Source: Gemmiger formicilis (lineage in GTDB: Bacteria > Bacillota > Clostridia > Oscillospirales > Ruminococcaceae). From it: a stretch of 64,000 nucleotides of DNA. The translations under genes and the position numbers were made by a program. Positions 51,014 through 60,303 of this stretch are shown piece after piece (within the stretch, counting starts at the first letter, position 1; each line of letters begins with the position of its first letter). The stretch is from positions 62,001 through 126,000 of the forward strand of contig NZ_JACJJP010000002.1 of NCBI RefSeq assembly GCF_016900095.1, written 5' to 3'. The notes beneath the pieces were generated by a model. It was not told where the DNA came from and did no database searches. It saw nothing but the letters and a program-made list of their open reading frames with translations.

Positions 51014-51853
51014 ATGCCTGATTTTTACCTGGGTGCACGCGCCCATGACTACGGCCGCGGAACTCCGGCCGAAATGTTTGCCCGCCTGCGGCGGGATGGC
51101 TGGACCTGCACCCAGCTGGCCTACCCCAAAGCCATAGAAGGAATTTCTACCCTGGAAGATGTGACCCCCACGGTGGTGGAGGACACCCTGGCCGCCATGA
51201 AAGGCACCGGCCTGCGCGTGCCGGTGCTGGGGGTGTACCGGGAACTGGCTGCTGCGGACGAAACCCTGCGCCGCCGGGAGGTCCGGGCGTTCATCAGCCA
51301 GATGCCGGTCTGCCGGGCCCTGGGGGCTTTGTGCATGGGCAGCGAAACCACCGGCATGGAAAAACAGCCTGTCGGCACCACCCTGGCCCAAGCCAGGGCC
51401 CAGCTGGAAAAAAGCCTGGAAGAGATTCTGCCTGCCGCCGAAGCCCTGGGGGTGACGGTGGCACTGGAACCGGTGTGGCATCATGCCCTGTCCACCGCCG
51501 AGTATGCCCGGCAGCTGCTGGATACCATGGCCAGCCCGGCCCTGCGCCTGATCTTTGACCCTGCCAATCTGCTGGGACCGGACTGGCTGGACCGGCAGGA
51601 TCAGCTGTTCGGCCGCGCCATGGACTTATGGGGCGACAAGATCATGGCCGTGCATTTCAAGGGTGTGCGGTACGAAGGCCGGCGTCACATCCCCTGCCGG
51701 CTGGAAGATTCGGTGGTAGAATACGAAACGGTGTTCCGCCACATGAAGGGCCTGCCCCAGGAGGAACTGCCCGTCCTTCGGGAGGAAGCAGTGCCCGGTG
51801 CCGCCGACAGCGACCGGGCCGTCATGACACAGGCCTGCCGGTGGATGCAGTGA
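51014..51853 (+). CDS. Sugar phosphate isomerase/epimerase-like TIM barrel
   Basis: A 279-residue AP-endonuclease-2/xylose-isomerase-type barrel. Metal-binding acidic residues are suggested by VALEPVWHHALS (Glu), LIFDPANLLGP (Asp/Asn) and MAVHFKGVRYEGRRH (His). AAAGGAG precedes ATG 51014. Proteins of this family isomerise or epimerise keto-sugars and keto-acids; this one could rearrange the unsaturated uronate released by GH105 or a galacturonate derivative. No specific subfamily can be assigned by eye. Confidence 0.8.
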   Translation: MPDFYLGARAHDYGRGTPAEMFARLRRDGWTCTQLAYPKAIEGISTLEDVTPTVVEDTLAAMKGTGLRVPVLGVYRELAAADETLRRREVRAFISQMPVCRALGALCMGSETTGMEKQPVGTTLAQARAQLEKSLEEILPAAEALGVTVALEPVWHHALSTAEYARQLLDTMASPALRLIFDPANLLGPDWLDRQDQLFGRAMDLWGDKIMAVHFKGVRYEGRRHIPCRLEDSVVEYETVFRHMKGLPQEELPVLREEAVPGAADSDRAVMTQACRWMQ

Positions 51854-51878
51854 CCGGCACCGCAAAGGAGAAAAGGGA

Positions 51879-52961
51879 ATGCAGTACAATTTTGAGCGGT
51901 TCGACGCCTATTTCCGCGCCTATCTGCGGCGGGGGATCTGTGGCGGCGCACCCCATAAAAACTGGAACTACAAGGACGATCTGACAATACTGGGGGCCTA
52001 TGACCTGTACCGCGCCACCGGGGATGTGTTTTTTCGGGACAGGATTCTGGACCTGACCGGGGAACTTCTGCCGCCTGATGATCAGCCTCTGGGCCACAAT
52101 CTGGATACCATCAGCTTCGGCAAGACCGACCTAGTCCTGTTGACTTTGACAGGGAACGAGCGCTGGCGGCGCCGTCTGGCTGCCAAACAGGCGGCTCTGG
52201 CTGAGCATCCCCGCACCGAAAGCGGCAACTTCTGGCATAAGGATATCTATCCCTGGCAGGTCTGGCTGGACGGACTGTACATGGCTTTACCCGTTTACCT
52301 TCAGGACCCGGCCAACGCAGAGGATGCTCTGCACCAGATCGAGGAGGTCCGTCGGCGGCTGTACCTGCCGGAAAAGGGGCTGTATCGCCATGCCTGGGAC
52401 GAGCGCCGGGCGCAGGAATGGGCCGACCCCGAAACCGGGCTTTCCCCCTGCGTGTGGCTGCGGGCCGAAGGCTGGTTCCTGATGATGCTGGTGGATGTTT
52501 GGGACCTGATGCCCCGTCAGTCCCAGAAAGAGCGGGTGGAAAATCTGCTGCTGGAAGCCATTAACGGTTTGCTGCCCTACTGCGACCGGGAAAGCGGGAT
52601 GTTCCTGCAGCTGGTGGACCTGGCCGGGGAGCCTGGCAACTATCCCGAAACATCGGGCAGCGCCATGGCGGCCTATGCCATGATGAAAGGCGCTCGGCTG
52701 GGCATGCTGCCCGCCGGGTACTTTCAGCGGGGGGCCGGGGTCCTGGCTGGCATCCAGGGTGCCTGCCTGAAGGGAACAGGGAACACCCTGGTGCTGGACG
52801 GCATCTGCGGCAGTGCGGGGCTGGGCCCCGGGCCCGACCACCGCACCGACCGCGACGGGAGCGTGGCCTATTATCTCAGCGAAGCCATCCGCCCGGACAA
52901 CCAGCATGGTGCGGCAGCCTGCATGATGGCTTACAGCGAATATCTGCGCGGCAACCGGTGA
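51879..52961 (+). CDS. Unsaturated rhamnogalacturonyl hydrolase, GH105 family (second)
   Basis: A 360-residue GH105 glycosidase, close to the typical length of YteR. The catalytic aspartate lies in WQVWLDGLYMALPVY, preceded by GNFWHKDIYP; LSPCVWLRAEGWFLMMLVD corresponds to the second conserved helix pair. The protein is cytoplasmic. Compared with the first GH105 it is divergent outside these motifs, arguing for an old paralogue rather than a recent duplication. AAAGGAG precedes the ATG. It lies directly before garD. Confidence 0.9.
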   Translation: MQYNFERFDAYFRAYLRRGICGGAPHKNWNYKDDLTILGAYDLYRATGDVFFRDRILDLTGELLPPDDQPLGHNLDTISFGKTDLVLLTLTGNERWRRRLAAKQAALAEHPRTESGNFWHKDIYPWQVWLDGLYMALPVYLQDPANAEDALHQIEEVRRRLYLPEKGLYRHAWDERRAQEWADPETGLSPCVWLRAEGWFLMMLVDVWDLMPRQSQKERVENLLLEAINGLLPYCDRESGMFLQLVDLAGEPGNYPETSGSAMAAYAMMKGARLGMLPAGYFQRGAGVLAGIQGACLKGTGNTLVLDGICGSAGLGPGPDHRTDRDGSVAYYLSEAIRPDNQHGAAACMMAYSEYLRGNR

Positions 52962-53000
52962 ACACCCGGCCGCGTGTTCAAACCAAAGAGGAGGTGCCTT

Positions 53001-54530
53001 ATGGCGGAACAACAAATGCCTCTGGTCCTGCAGGTCAAACCCCAGGACAACGTTGCCATTGCGGTGCGGGACCTGCCCGCCGGCACAATGGCGGCCCCCG
53101 GCCTGCGTGCGCTGCAGGATATTCCCCAGGCTCACAAGATTGCTCTGCGGCACATTCCCCAGGGGAGCGAGGTGCTGCGCTATGGGGTGGTGCTGGGCTA
53201 TGCCCGGCAGGATATTCCGGCGGGCAGCTGGGTCAATGAGCACATGCTTACCCTGCCCGAAAGTCCGGCGTTGACCGAGCTGCCCTACGGCACCAACCTG
53301 GTTCCCCCGCAGGACCTGCCCGACCCAACCCGTACCACCTGGATGGGTTACCGCAACCGCACCGGCCCTGCCGGTACCCGCAACCTGCTGGGCATCGTCA
53401 CCACGGTACAATGCTGTGCTGGGGTAGTAAAGGTGGCGGTGGAGCGAATCCGGCGGGAACTGCTGCCCCGCTACCCCCATGTGGATGACGTAGTGGCCGT
53501 GACCCATCCCTACGGATGCGGGGTGGCCATCAATGCGCCCATGGCCAAAATTCCTATCCGGGCGGTGCGCAATCTGGTGCGCCACCCCAACTTCGGCGGG
53601 GAAATCATGGTCATCGGGCTGGGCTGCGAAAAGCTGACCTATGACCGGCTGCTGGAACCGGAAGAGATCAACCCGGAAAACGTCCTGACCCTGCAGGACT
53701 GCCATGGCCATGATGCCATGATGCAGGCCATTCTGGACATGGCTGACCGCAAACTGCAGCGGCTGGAACAGCGCCGGCGGGAGGAACTGCCCCTGAGCGA
53801 ACTGGTCATCGGCATGCAGTGCGGCGGCAGCGACGCCTTCAGTGGGCTGACCGCCAACCCCAGCGCCGGGTATGCCGCCGATATGCTGGTCAAGGGCGGG
53901 GCCACCGTGCTGTTCAGCGAGGTGACCGAAGTGCGGGACGGGGTGCAGTTTCTGGCAGCACGCTGCCCGGATGCGCACACCCGGGACCGCCTGGTGGCGG
54001 AAATGCAGTGGTATGACGATTACCTGGCCGCCGGCGGGGTGGATCGAGATGCCAATCCCACCCCCGGTAACAAGAAAGGCGGCCTGGCCAATATTGTGGA
54101 AAAGGCCATGGGCAGCATTGCCAAAAGCGGCACCAGCCCCATTGTGGAGGTCCTGAGCCCGGCTGAGAAGCCCACCGCCCACGGACTGATCTATGCCGCT
54201 ACCCCTGCCAGCGATATCGTGTGCGGACCCTGCCAGTTGGCTTCCGGCATCGGCCTGCAGGTGTTCATGACCGGACGCGGTACCCCCTACGGGCTGGACA
54301 TTGCCCCGGTCATCAAGGTGTGCAGCCGGGACGAAATGAAGGATTTCTGGTTCGATATGATTGACATTTCGGCTGGAGGCGTTGCCACCGGGCGCAGTAC
54401 TATTGCCCAGGTGGGACATGAAATTTTTGATATGATCCTGGATGTGGCCAGCGGGGTGCGCAAGCCGTACAGCGACCAGTATGGTTTCCATAATGACCTG
54501 TGCATCTTCAACCCCGCCCCGATCACATGA
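53001..54530 (+). CDS. garD: Galactarate dehydratase
   Basis: A 509-residue UxaA/GarD-family dehydratase converting meso-galactarate to 5-keto-4-deoxy-D-glucarate. The N-terminal SAF domain (~1-90, with VKPQDNVAIAVRDLPAG) is followed by the main domain. MGYRNRTGPAGTRNLLGI, THPYGCGVAINAP, MVIGLGCEKL, GMQCGGSDAFSG and NPTPGNKKGGLANIVEKA closely follow the enterobacterial GarD sequence as I recall it, favouring GarD over altronate dehydratase. GAGGAGG precedes ATG 53001. Galactarate could come from oxidised galacturonate of pectin, but no uronate dehydrogenase was recognised. Confidence 0.92.
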   Translation: MAEQQMPLVLQVKPQDNVAIAVRDLPAGTMAAPGLRALQDIPQAHKIALRHIPQGSEVLRYGVVLGYARQDIPAGSWVNEHMLTLPESPALTELPYGTNLVPPQDLPDPTRTTWMGYRNRTGPAGTRNLLGIVTTVQCCAGVVKVAVERIRRELLPRYPHVDDVVAVTHPYGCGVAINAPMAKIPIRAVRNLVRHPNFGGEIMVIGLGCEKLTYDRLLEPEEINPENVLTLQDCHGHDAMMQAILDMADRKLQRLEQRRREELPLSELVIGMQCGGSDAFSGLTANPSAGYAADMLVKGGATVLFSEVTEVRDGVQFLAARCPDAHTRDRLVAEMQWYDDYLAAGGVDRDANPTPGNKKGGLANIVEKAMGSIAKSGTSPIVEVLSPAEKPTAHGLIYAATPASDIVCGPCQLASGIGLQVFMTGRGTPYGLDIAPVIKVCSRDEMKDFWFDMIDISAGGVATGRSTIAQVGHEIFDMILDVASGVRKPYSDQYGFHNDLCIFNPAPIT

Positions 54531-54555
54531 TTCGGCGGGCCACACCTGCCCAACC

Positions 54556-54601
54556 AAGAGACCGCCTTTGGGAGAGTGAATTCTCCCGGGGCGGTCTTTT
54601 G
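54556..54601 (+). terminator. Terminator after garD
   Basis: AGACCGCC pairs with GGGCGGTCT enclosing a second stem GGGAGA/TCTCCC, followed by TTTT. Confidence 0.88.
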
Positions 54602-54681
54602 TTGATGACTTTTGGCGGGAAAGGGTGGCAAACAAAACCCCACCCGCTCTGCGTGTGACAGAGTGGGTGGGGGTGGAACCC

Positions 54682-57294
54682 TTAGAGGTCGCTGCAAGCG
54701 GTTTGCGGGCGAGTCAGGCGCAGGGTTCGGGTCTGGTTGGGGACCAGAGAGATCCGTCCTTCCGGCAGGGGGCCGGGCAAAGGCGTTTCATCCAGCTGGG
54801 CTTCCCCCGCTAGAGCCCAGCCGCCGGTAAGGGCGGCGGACTGTTCGGCGGCCGTGCTATTGTAGCACCGCAGAAGCAGATGGTTCCCTTGTTCTTCCTT
54901 TTTCATCGTGCTCATGGTCAGCTGATCGTTGTCCAGGGCAAGCAGGCTGTAGGTGTAGGGGGTGGACTGGGTGGGGGTGTTCAGCTTCATGGCGTTGTAG
55001 GGCATCTTGTTGTAGGTGACCACCGGGGTGGTATACTCCTTAGCCATCTGCTGCACATGGGCCCGGTCGGCGGTCAGAGCCAATTCGTAGGTCTGTACCC
55101 CGTGCATCTGGGAAGCAGGGGTTTTCATCCGGATGCCGGAGGGGCGGCCGGGTCGGCGGTACAATTCTTCCTTGCCCAGCAGGCCCACGCAGCGGAACAG
55201 GGTCACGGCGATGGTGGAATACTCTTCGCCCACCAACTCATACTCCCGCACAGAGTTGGTCAGCACACACAGGCCTTTGCCGCTGTCCTGGGCCACATAG
55301 CTCAGGAAAGGATAAATGGCATCAGGGCGCTCGGACCAGTGCTCGGCTTCCCAAACATCCATGGCGTCGTCCCGGGCAGCCCGGGTGATGGAACCAAACT
55401 GGTTGTCGCTGACCGAACAGCGGGCGGCCAGGCGGTTGGGAATCAGCAGACGTACTCTGTGATCATCGGCCTGGTTATCGGCGGTGATGTGCAGTTCAAT
55501 ATTCCGGGAATGGGCGCGCAGTACGACATGGATGGTGAAGTCCACCGCACCGTCACATACTTTCGCCCGGCGGGAATCCAGATTGGCAGGCACCGGCAGA
55601 TGCAGGGCAATCGCGGCCTCGTCCAGCAGGGCGTGGCGGGTCACGGTATGCTGTGCCGCGGCATCGACGCTGGTCAGGACCCAGTCCTCGGGCAGGGGGG
55701 AGTAATCGTACTCGTCGCCGTCGTCGCTGCCGTCCTCCACAAGGAGTACATTGTCGTAAACGGTACCGTCGGTTTTGTCTGTGACGGTCAGGGTGCCGTT
55801 GGGAACAATGGTGATGTGGTAGTATTCGTTTTCCAGGCAGTCAGCCGGAGCAGCGGGCTCCAGCAGAACCGGGGCCTCGCAGGGCTGGACAAACCAGGTG
55901 CGGTATCCCATGGAAGGCAGGTCGGCCTCCATGGCGATGTCATACCGCACAAAGGGGGCATAGTTGCCGTAATGGACGATCTGACGGTCGATGAGGCCTG
56001 CATCCACCACCTCGCTGTGGCGGATCTCGTATGGATGCTCCCGGCCGTCCTCATCCCGCAGGGCAAACTGCTTCATACGGGTGATGACCGACCCGGTCAC
56101 TACACCCGAGCGGGGGTAGGGTAGAGTATTGAAAGCGGTGAATTTGTCCAAGCCGTGTTCCATATCCATGGCATCCACGATTTTGCGCTTGTAGAAGTCG
56201 ATGAGCCGGTCAGTGCGCTCCTCCGCCAGGAAAAAGCGGTCGGCGATAGCGCGGTGGACCTTATCGGAACAACAGCAGCCCATGGAATCGTGGGCATGGT
56301 TCTTGAGAATCTCTTTCCAGATGGCTTCGATCAGTCCGTGGTGGTACTCAAATCCCAGACTGTAGGCGATGGAAGCCAGCGGTTCCAGAATGTTGGTGAT
56401 TTTGTTCTCAATGCGGGTGTTGGCAGATTTCAGATCGGCGCGGGTGGAATAGATGCTGCGGTGTACCCGCATGTATTTTCCGTCCAGGAATTCCCCCCGC
56501 AAAGTGTCCAGGGAAGGATTTTTCTCCACCTCCTCGAAGACCTCCTCGTACCGGCCCAATCTGGTGGTGCGGCCGGGGTAGCAGGCTTCGATCTGCTTCA
56601 TCACCTCGGTAATGTTTTTCTGCAGGGGCATCTGGTCATGACCGTTGGGCAGCAGAATGTGATCGGTGGTAGCGCCCCGGTCCAGCACCGGCAGATACTT
56701 GTCCATGCGGTCCCGCAGGGCCTGCGGTTCGGTGGGCAGATACTTGCCGATGGCGTATCCCAGGGGCAGCAGCTGCACAGTCAGGCGGGCATGGTCATCC
56801 CCTTCCCAGATAAACTCCGTCTTGTCGGAGCCCATCCGCTCGGAGGTACCCCGCCAGAACATACACCGGGTGATGCCGAAGCCGTTGAGAATCTGGGGCA
56901 GACGGGCTGTCTGGCCGAAGGAGTCCGGCAGATACCCGATCATCATCCGGTCGCCGAAGGGTTCGCAGTCCAGCTTGCCGTACAGAAGATTGCGCAGGAT
57001 GGACTCACCGCCCACCACCATCTCATCCGTCTGGGTATACCAGGGGCCGATGATCAGCTTGCCGGCCCGGACCAGGGCCTCGATGCGTGCCCGGTTTTCG
57101 GGGCAGACGCTGAGATAATCTTCCAGCACGGCGGTCTGGCCGTCCAGCACAAAGCAGGGATAGTCCGGGTCCTGTTCCAGCCTGGTCAGGACTTCTTCCA
57201 TATCATTCACCAGCAGGATCTTGGATTCTTCTGCGGTGAAGTACCACTCACGGTCCCAGTGGAAGTGGGGGACCACATGAATTTGCGATGCCAT
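54682..57294 (-). CDS. mngB: GH38 alpha-mannosidase, mannosylglycerate hydrolase type
   Basis: An 870-residue GH38 enzyme. The N-terminal zinc motif HFHWDREWYFT, the nucleophile region MIGYLPDSFGQTARLPQIL and KNHAHDSMGCC (third histidine ligand) are intact, and the C-terminal half carries the beta domains. The length matches MngB rather than longer lysosomal-type enzymes. It is co-directional with a fructose-type PTS EIIABC 30 bases upstream, the mngAB arrangement. It would hydrolyse 6-phospho-mannosyl-glycerate to mannose-6-phosphate and glycerate. AAGGAGC precedes the ATG. Confidence 0.85.
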   Translation of the reverse strand: MASQIHVVPHFHWDREWYFTAEESKILLVNDMEEVLTRLEQDPDYPCFVLDGQTAVLEDYLSVCPENRARIEALVRAGKLIIGPWYTQTDEMVVGGESILRNLLYGKLDCEPFGDRMMIGYLPDSFGQTARLPQILNGFGITRCMFWRGTSERMGSDKTEFIWEGDDHARLTVQLLPLGYAIGKYLPTEPQALRDRMDKYLPVLDRGATTDHILLPNGHDQMPLQKNITEVMKQIEACYPGRTTRLGRYEEVFEEVEKNPSLDTLRGEFLDGKYMRVHRSIYSTRADLKSANTRIENKITNILEPLASIAYSLGFEYHHGLIEAIWKEILKNHAHDSMGCCCSDKVHRAIADRFFLAEERTDRLIDFYKRKIVDAMDMEHGLDKFTAFNTLPYPRSGVVTGSVITRMKQFALRDEDGREHPYEIRHSEVVDAGLIDRQIVHYGNYAPFVRYDIAMEADLPSMGYRTWFVQPCEAPVLLEPAAPADCLENEYYHITIVPNGTLTVTDKTDGTVYDNVLLVEDGSDDGDEYDYSPLPEDWVLTSVDAAAQHTVTRHALLDEAAIALHLPVPANLDSRRAKVCDGAVDFTIHVVLRAHSRNIELHITADNQADDHRVRLLIPNRLAARCSVSDNQFGSITRAARDDAMDVWEAEHWSERPDAIYPFLSYVAQDSGKGLCVLTNSVREYELVGEEYSTIAVTLFRCVGLLGKEELYRRPGRPSGIRMKTPASQMHGVQTYELALTADRAHVQQMAKEYTTPVVTYNKMPYNAMKLNTPTQSTPYTYSLLALDNDQLTMSTMKKEEQGNHLLLRCYNSTAAEQSAALTGGWALAGEAQLDETPLPGPLPEGRISLVPNQTRTLRLTRPQTACSDL

Positions 57295-57324
57295 AGAATG
57301 CTCCTTGTGGTTGTCAGAGAATAA

Positions 57325-59235
57325 TCAGTGATGGGCTTTGGCCAGCTTGGCTTTGCGCAGAATCACCAGCAACAGGGTAGAAACGGCGGCACCTGCCACA
57401 GCGGCAAAGAACCAGATGAGGGCGTTGGGCAGGATGCCAAGGCCGTCCTTGAGCAGGAACATGGAGAAGATGCCCGCACCCGGCACGTCCAGACCAATGC
57501 CACAGCTGCCGATGATGGCGCCGGTGACCGCGGAACCGATGCACAGCGAGGGAATGACCCGCAGAGGATCAGCCATCATGAAGGGGATGGCACCTTCGGT
57601 GATGCCGGCCAGGACCAGCAGCCAGGTGGAATTGCCGGCTTCCTTTTCTTCCTTGGTGAACAGGCCGCCGAACAGTTTGGTGGCAGCGGTGACGGCGAAG
57701 CCGGAAACCATCTTGACGGAGGCGAAGGCGGCGTAGGGCATCAGGATGCCTTCGGCCATGGCGCCCACACAGAAGGTGTAGGCTGCTTTGTTCACGGGAC
57801 CGCCCAGGTCAAAGGAAACCATGATACCCAGGATCGCGCCCAGCAGCGCGCCGTTGGAGCCGCTCATGGAGCCCAGCATGTTGATCAGGGCGGTGTTGAT
57901 GGCGGCCACCGGTTTGCCCAGGACAAGGAAAATGGCAATGCCGACCATGATGGTGCTCAGGACCGGATAAACCCAGAAAGACACGAAACCGGCCAGGGTG
58001 CCCTTGGCGGGAATGACCTTGCGCAGCCCGCGCACCGAGTACCCGGCCACCAGGCCGCCCAGCATGCCGCACAGGAAACCGCCACCGATGAGGTTGGCGG
58101 CAATACCGGCTGCAAAGCCGGGAGCCAGGGCGGTCTTATCGCCCAGAGAGTAGGCCATGTACGCGGCCAGAACCGGAATCATGATGGTGCCCAGCATACC
58201 GCTGCCCATCTGTTTGAAGTAGTACATCCAGGTGCCTTCGGTGGCGGCAAAGTCCTGCAGCCCGAAGCCCTGGGCGATCAGTACGGCGAAGGCGTTGATC
58301 ATGCCGCCGGCCACGATGATGGGGATGATGTAGGAGATGCCGGTGAGTACCGCACTCTTCACATCGCTCAAAAAGCTGCCCTTGCCGCCGGCAGCGGGGG
58401 CGGTTTCACCCTTGTATTCGCCCTTGGCGGAGGTTTTAGCCAGTTCCAGGGCGGCGCGGATCACGCCTTGGGCATCCTTGATAGGGGCGGCCACACGGGT
58501 CTTGTAGGTGGGCAGATGGGCAAACCGCTCGCTCTCCTTCACGGCAACATCCACAGCAAAGATGGCGGCATCCGCATCCCGCAGATGTTCAGGAGTCTGG
58601 CGGCCTTCCACGCCATTGGCACCCTGCTTTTCCACATAGACTTTCACGCCCATCTCCTCGCCGGCCTTTTCCAGGGCGTCGGCAGCCATGTAGGTGTGGG
58701 CGATGCCGGCCGGGCAGGCGGTCACGGCCACGATGGTGTGGGTGTAGACCTTGTTGTCGTCCGGCTTGGAAGGTTCTTTCTGCATGTTCAAATTGTTATA
58801 AATTTCGGCGGGGGTCTTGGCGCTGCGCAGCATGTTCAGGAATTCTTCGTCCTGGGTGCGGGTCATCAGGGCAGCCAGGACATCCAGGTGTGTGCTGCCG
58901 GCTTCCGCCGTGGGGATGGCCAGCAAAAACACCAGAGTGACCTGGTTGTCCTCTTCCATGCTTTCCCAGTCCTGCGCCGGCTTCTTCAGCCGGGCAAAAG
59001 CGAAACTGGCCTCTTTGACCGCGTCGCTTTTTCCGTGGGGGATGGCCACGCCGTCAGAAATGCCGGTCTCAGACAAAGCTTCCCGCGCCATGACATCCTT
59101 CCAGAATTGTTCCTTGTCGGAAATCTTTCCTTCTTCATACAGGCGGTCCACCAGCAGGCGGATCACATCCAGTTTGTGTTCCAGCTCGCAGTCCAGAACG
59201 ATCAAATGTTCGTTGGTGATCTGTTTCAGATCCAT
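57325..59235 (-). CDS. mngA: Fructose-family PTS EIIABC, probable mannosylglycerate transporter
   Basis: A ~636-residue fused PTS permease: EIIA (~1-150, phosphohistidine in DGVAIPHGKSDAV), EIIB (~175-275, phosphocysteine in VTACPAGIAHTYMAADAL) and a multi-span EIIC (~300-630). The order A-B-C is that of MngA/FrwABC-type proteins. I start at ATG 59235 (MDLKQITNEHLIVL); the frame opens 16 codons earlier without a better site. Pairing with a GH38 gene and nearby glycerate kinase supports 2-O-mannosylglycerate as substrate; fructose or mannose is the fallback. Confidence 0.88.
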   Translation of the reverse strand: MDLKQITNEHLIVLDCELEHKLDVIRLLVDRLYEEGKISDKEQFWKDVMAREALSETGISDGVAIPHGKSDAVKEASFAFARLKKPAQDWESMEEDNQVTLVFLLAIPTAEAGSTHLDVLAALMTRTQDEEFLNMLRSAKTPAEIYNNLNMQKEPSKPDDNKVYTHTIVAVTACPAGIAHTYMAADALEKAGEEMGVKVYVEKQGANGVEGRQTPEHLRDADAAIFAVDVAVKESERFAHLPTYKTRVAAPIKDAQGVIRAALELAKTSAKGEYKGETAPAAGGKGSFLSDVKSAVLTGISYIIPIIVAGGMINAFAVLIAQGFGLQDFAATEGTWMYYFKQMGSGMLGTIMIPVLAAYMAYSLGDKTALAPGFAAGIAANLIGGGFLCGMLGGLVAGYSVRGLRKVIPAKGTLAGFVSFWVYPVLSTIMVGIAIFLVLGKPVAAINTALINMLGSMSGSNGALLGAILGIMVSFDLGGPVNKAAYTFCVGAMAEGILMPYAAFASVKMVSGFAVTAATKLFGGLFTKEEKEAGNSTWLLVLAGITEGAIPFMMADPLRVIPSLCIGSAVTGAIIGSCGIGLDVPGAGIFSMFLLKDGLGILPNALIWFFAAVAGAAVSTLLLVILRKAKLAKAHH

Positions 59236-59396
59236 TTTCCTATACACCCTTTCAATCACACTCAAAAGATGTTGCGGCCCCAAAAGTTCTGATCAGCTAC
59301 TTTGTATTTGCAGTATAGCATGGCTTTTCGTCAGAGAAGGTGATTTGGAGAAATGTACACAATGTTTTCCAAAAGTTTGAAAAAATTACACGAAAA

Positions 59397-59443
59397 AACC
59401 AAAGCCCCCGGCTTTCTCACCAAGAAAACCGGGGGCTTTGGAG
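59397..59443 (-). terminator. Terminator of the rpiR-type gene
   Basis: CCAAAGCCCCCGG pairs with CCGGGGGCTTTGG around a loop with a further TTTCT/AGAAA pairing; followed on the minus strand by TTTTTT. It separates the regulator from the PTS operon. Confidence 0.88.
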
Positions 59444-59482
59444 ATATAAAGACCGCTATATAGGGCTTATGAGCGCCGCAAG

Positions 59483-60232
59483 TCAGGAAAAACTGTAGTT
59501 TTTCCAATAGGTTTCGCTCAGCAGGCGGATCACCAGCATCAAGCCGATGCGGTCGGTCACGTTGTACCCCTGCATCATGCGGTGCTCTCCCCAGAAATAG
59601 AGGTTGCAGTCACAGACAGAAACCAGCGGGTTGTTTTTCATATGGGTGATGCTGATGGTGGAAAGGCCCCGGGACTTGGCGTTTTTCGCCATATCCACCA
59701 GACGCGGGTTTTCACCCCGGGCGCTGATGACCACCAGCAGGTCCCGGGCGTCGGCATGGTCCACCGCATAGATCATATCGTGAATCTGGGTGTAGTACTG
59801 AACGTTGCAGTCCACGCAACGCAGATTTTTCCCCAGGAGTTCACAGTAGATGTTGGAATCCCCCACGCCGGCCAGAATACAGCTCCGGGCCTGGTGGATG
59901 AGCTCTGCGGCTACCTGCAACTGGTTGGTGTCGATCAGGTCCAGCGTTTTGACCACGCTGTTGGGCAGCATGTCCATCATCTGGCGGCCGAGGGTTTCTT
60001 CCCGGGGATGCAGTTCGCTCTGAATGGAAAATTTCAATTCGGCAAAGCCGCTGTAGCCAAGCTTTTTGGCAAAACGCATAATGGAATTGGGGGCAACGAA
60101 CAGCCGCTGGGACATCTTCTGGATGGTCAGAGTCAGAACTTCCTCCCGATGTTCCCGGATGTACAGCAGTAGTGTGTCGTCGGTTTCATTCAGAGAGTCT
60201 TCCACCGCCTGGACCCGCTCGTCAAAGGTCAT
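59483..60232 (-). CDS. MurR/RpiR-family regulator
   Basis: A 249-residue regulator with an N-terminal RpiR helix-turn-helix (~1-75, LTIQKMSQRLFVAPNSIMRFAKKLGYSGFAELKFSIQSE) and a C-terminal SIS phosphosugar-binding domain (~110-240, ARSCILAGVGDSNIYCELLGKNL). It lies directly upstream of, and in the same direction as, the PTS/GH38 operon, and its SIS domain probably senses a sugar phosphate such as mannose-6-phosphate or the phosphorylated mannosylglycerate. ATG 60232 follows GAAGGTG; the longer frame runs into the cdaR stop region. Confidence 0.88.
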   Translation of the reverse strand: MTFDERVQAVEDSLNETDDTLLLYIREHREEVLTLTIQKMSQRLFVAPNSIMRFAKKLGYSGFAELKFSIQSELHPREETLGRQMMDMLPNSVVKTLDLIDTNQLQVAAELIHQARSCILAGVGDSNIYCELLGKNLRCVDCNVQYYTQIHDMIYAVDHADARDLLVVISARGENPRLVDMAKNAKSRGLSTISITHMKNNPLVSVCDCNLYFWGEHRMMQGYNVTDRIGLMLVIRLLSETYWKNYSFS

Positions 60233-60303
60233 GCCGGCACCTTCTTTTCCTGTAATTTGTCTTGCAATCGTTAAAATCAGTGTATCGTATCCATGGTGAA
60301 AAG

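Noticed and set aside
53001-54530. Altronate dehydratase (uxaA)
   Set aside because: Motifs and the ~90-residue N-terminal SAF domain match GarD, and garR and glycerate kinase in the island support galactarate rather than altronate.
57328-59292. 654-codon plus-strand frame across the PTS gene
   Set aside because: Shadow of the EIIABC gene, which shows the phosphohistidine and phosphocysteine motifs on the minus strand.
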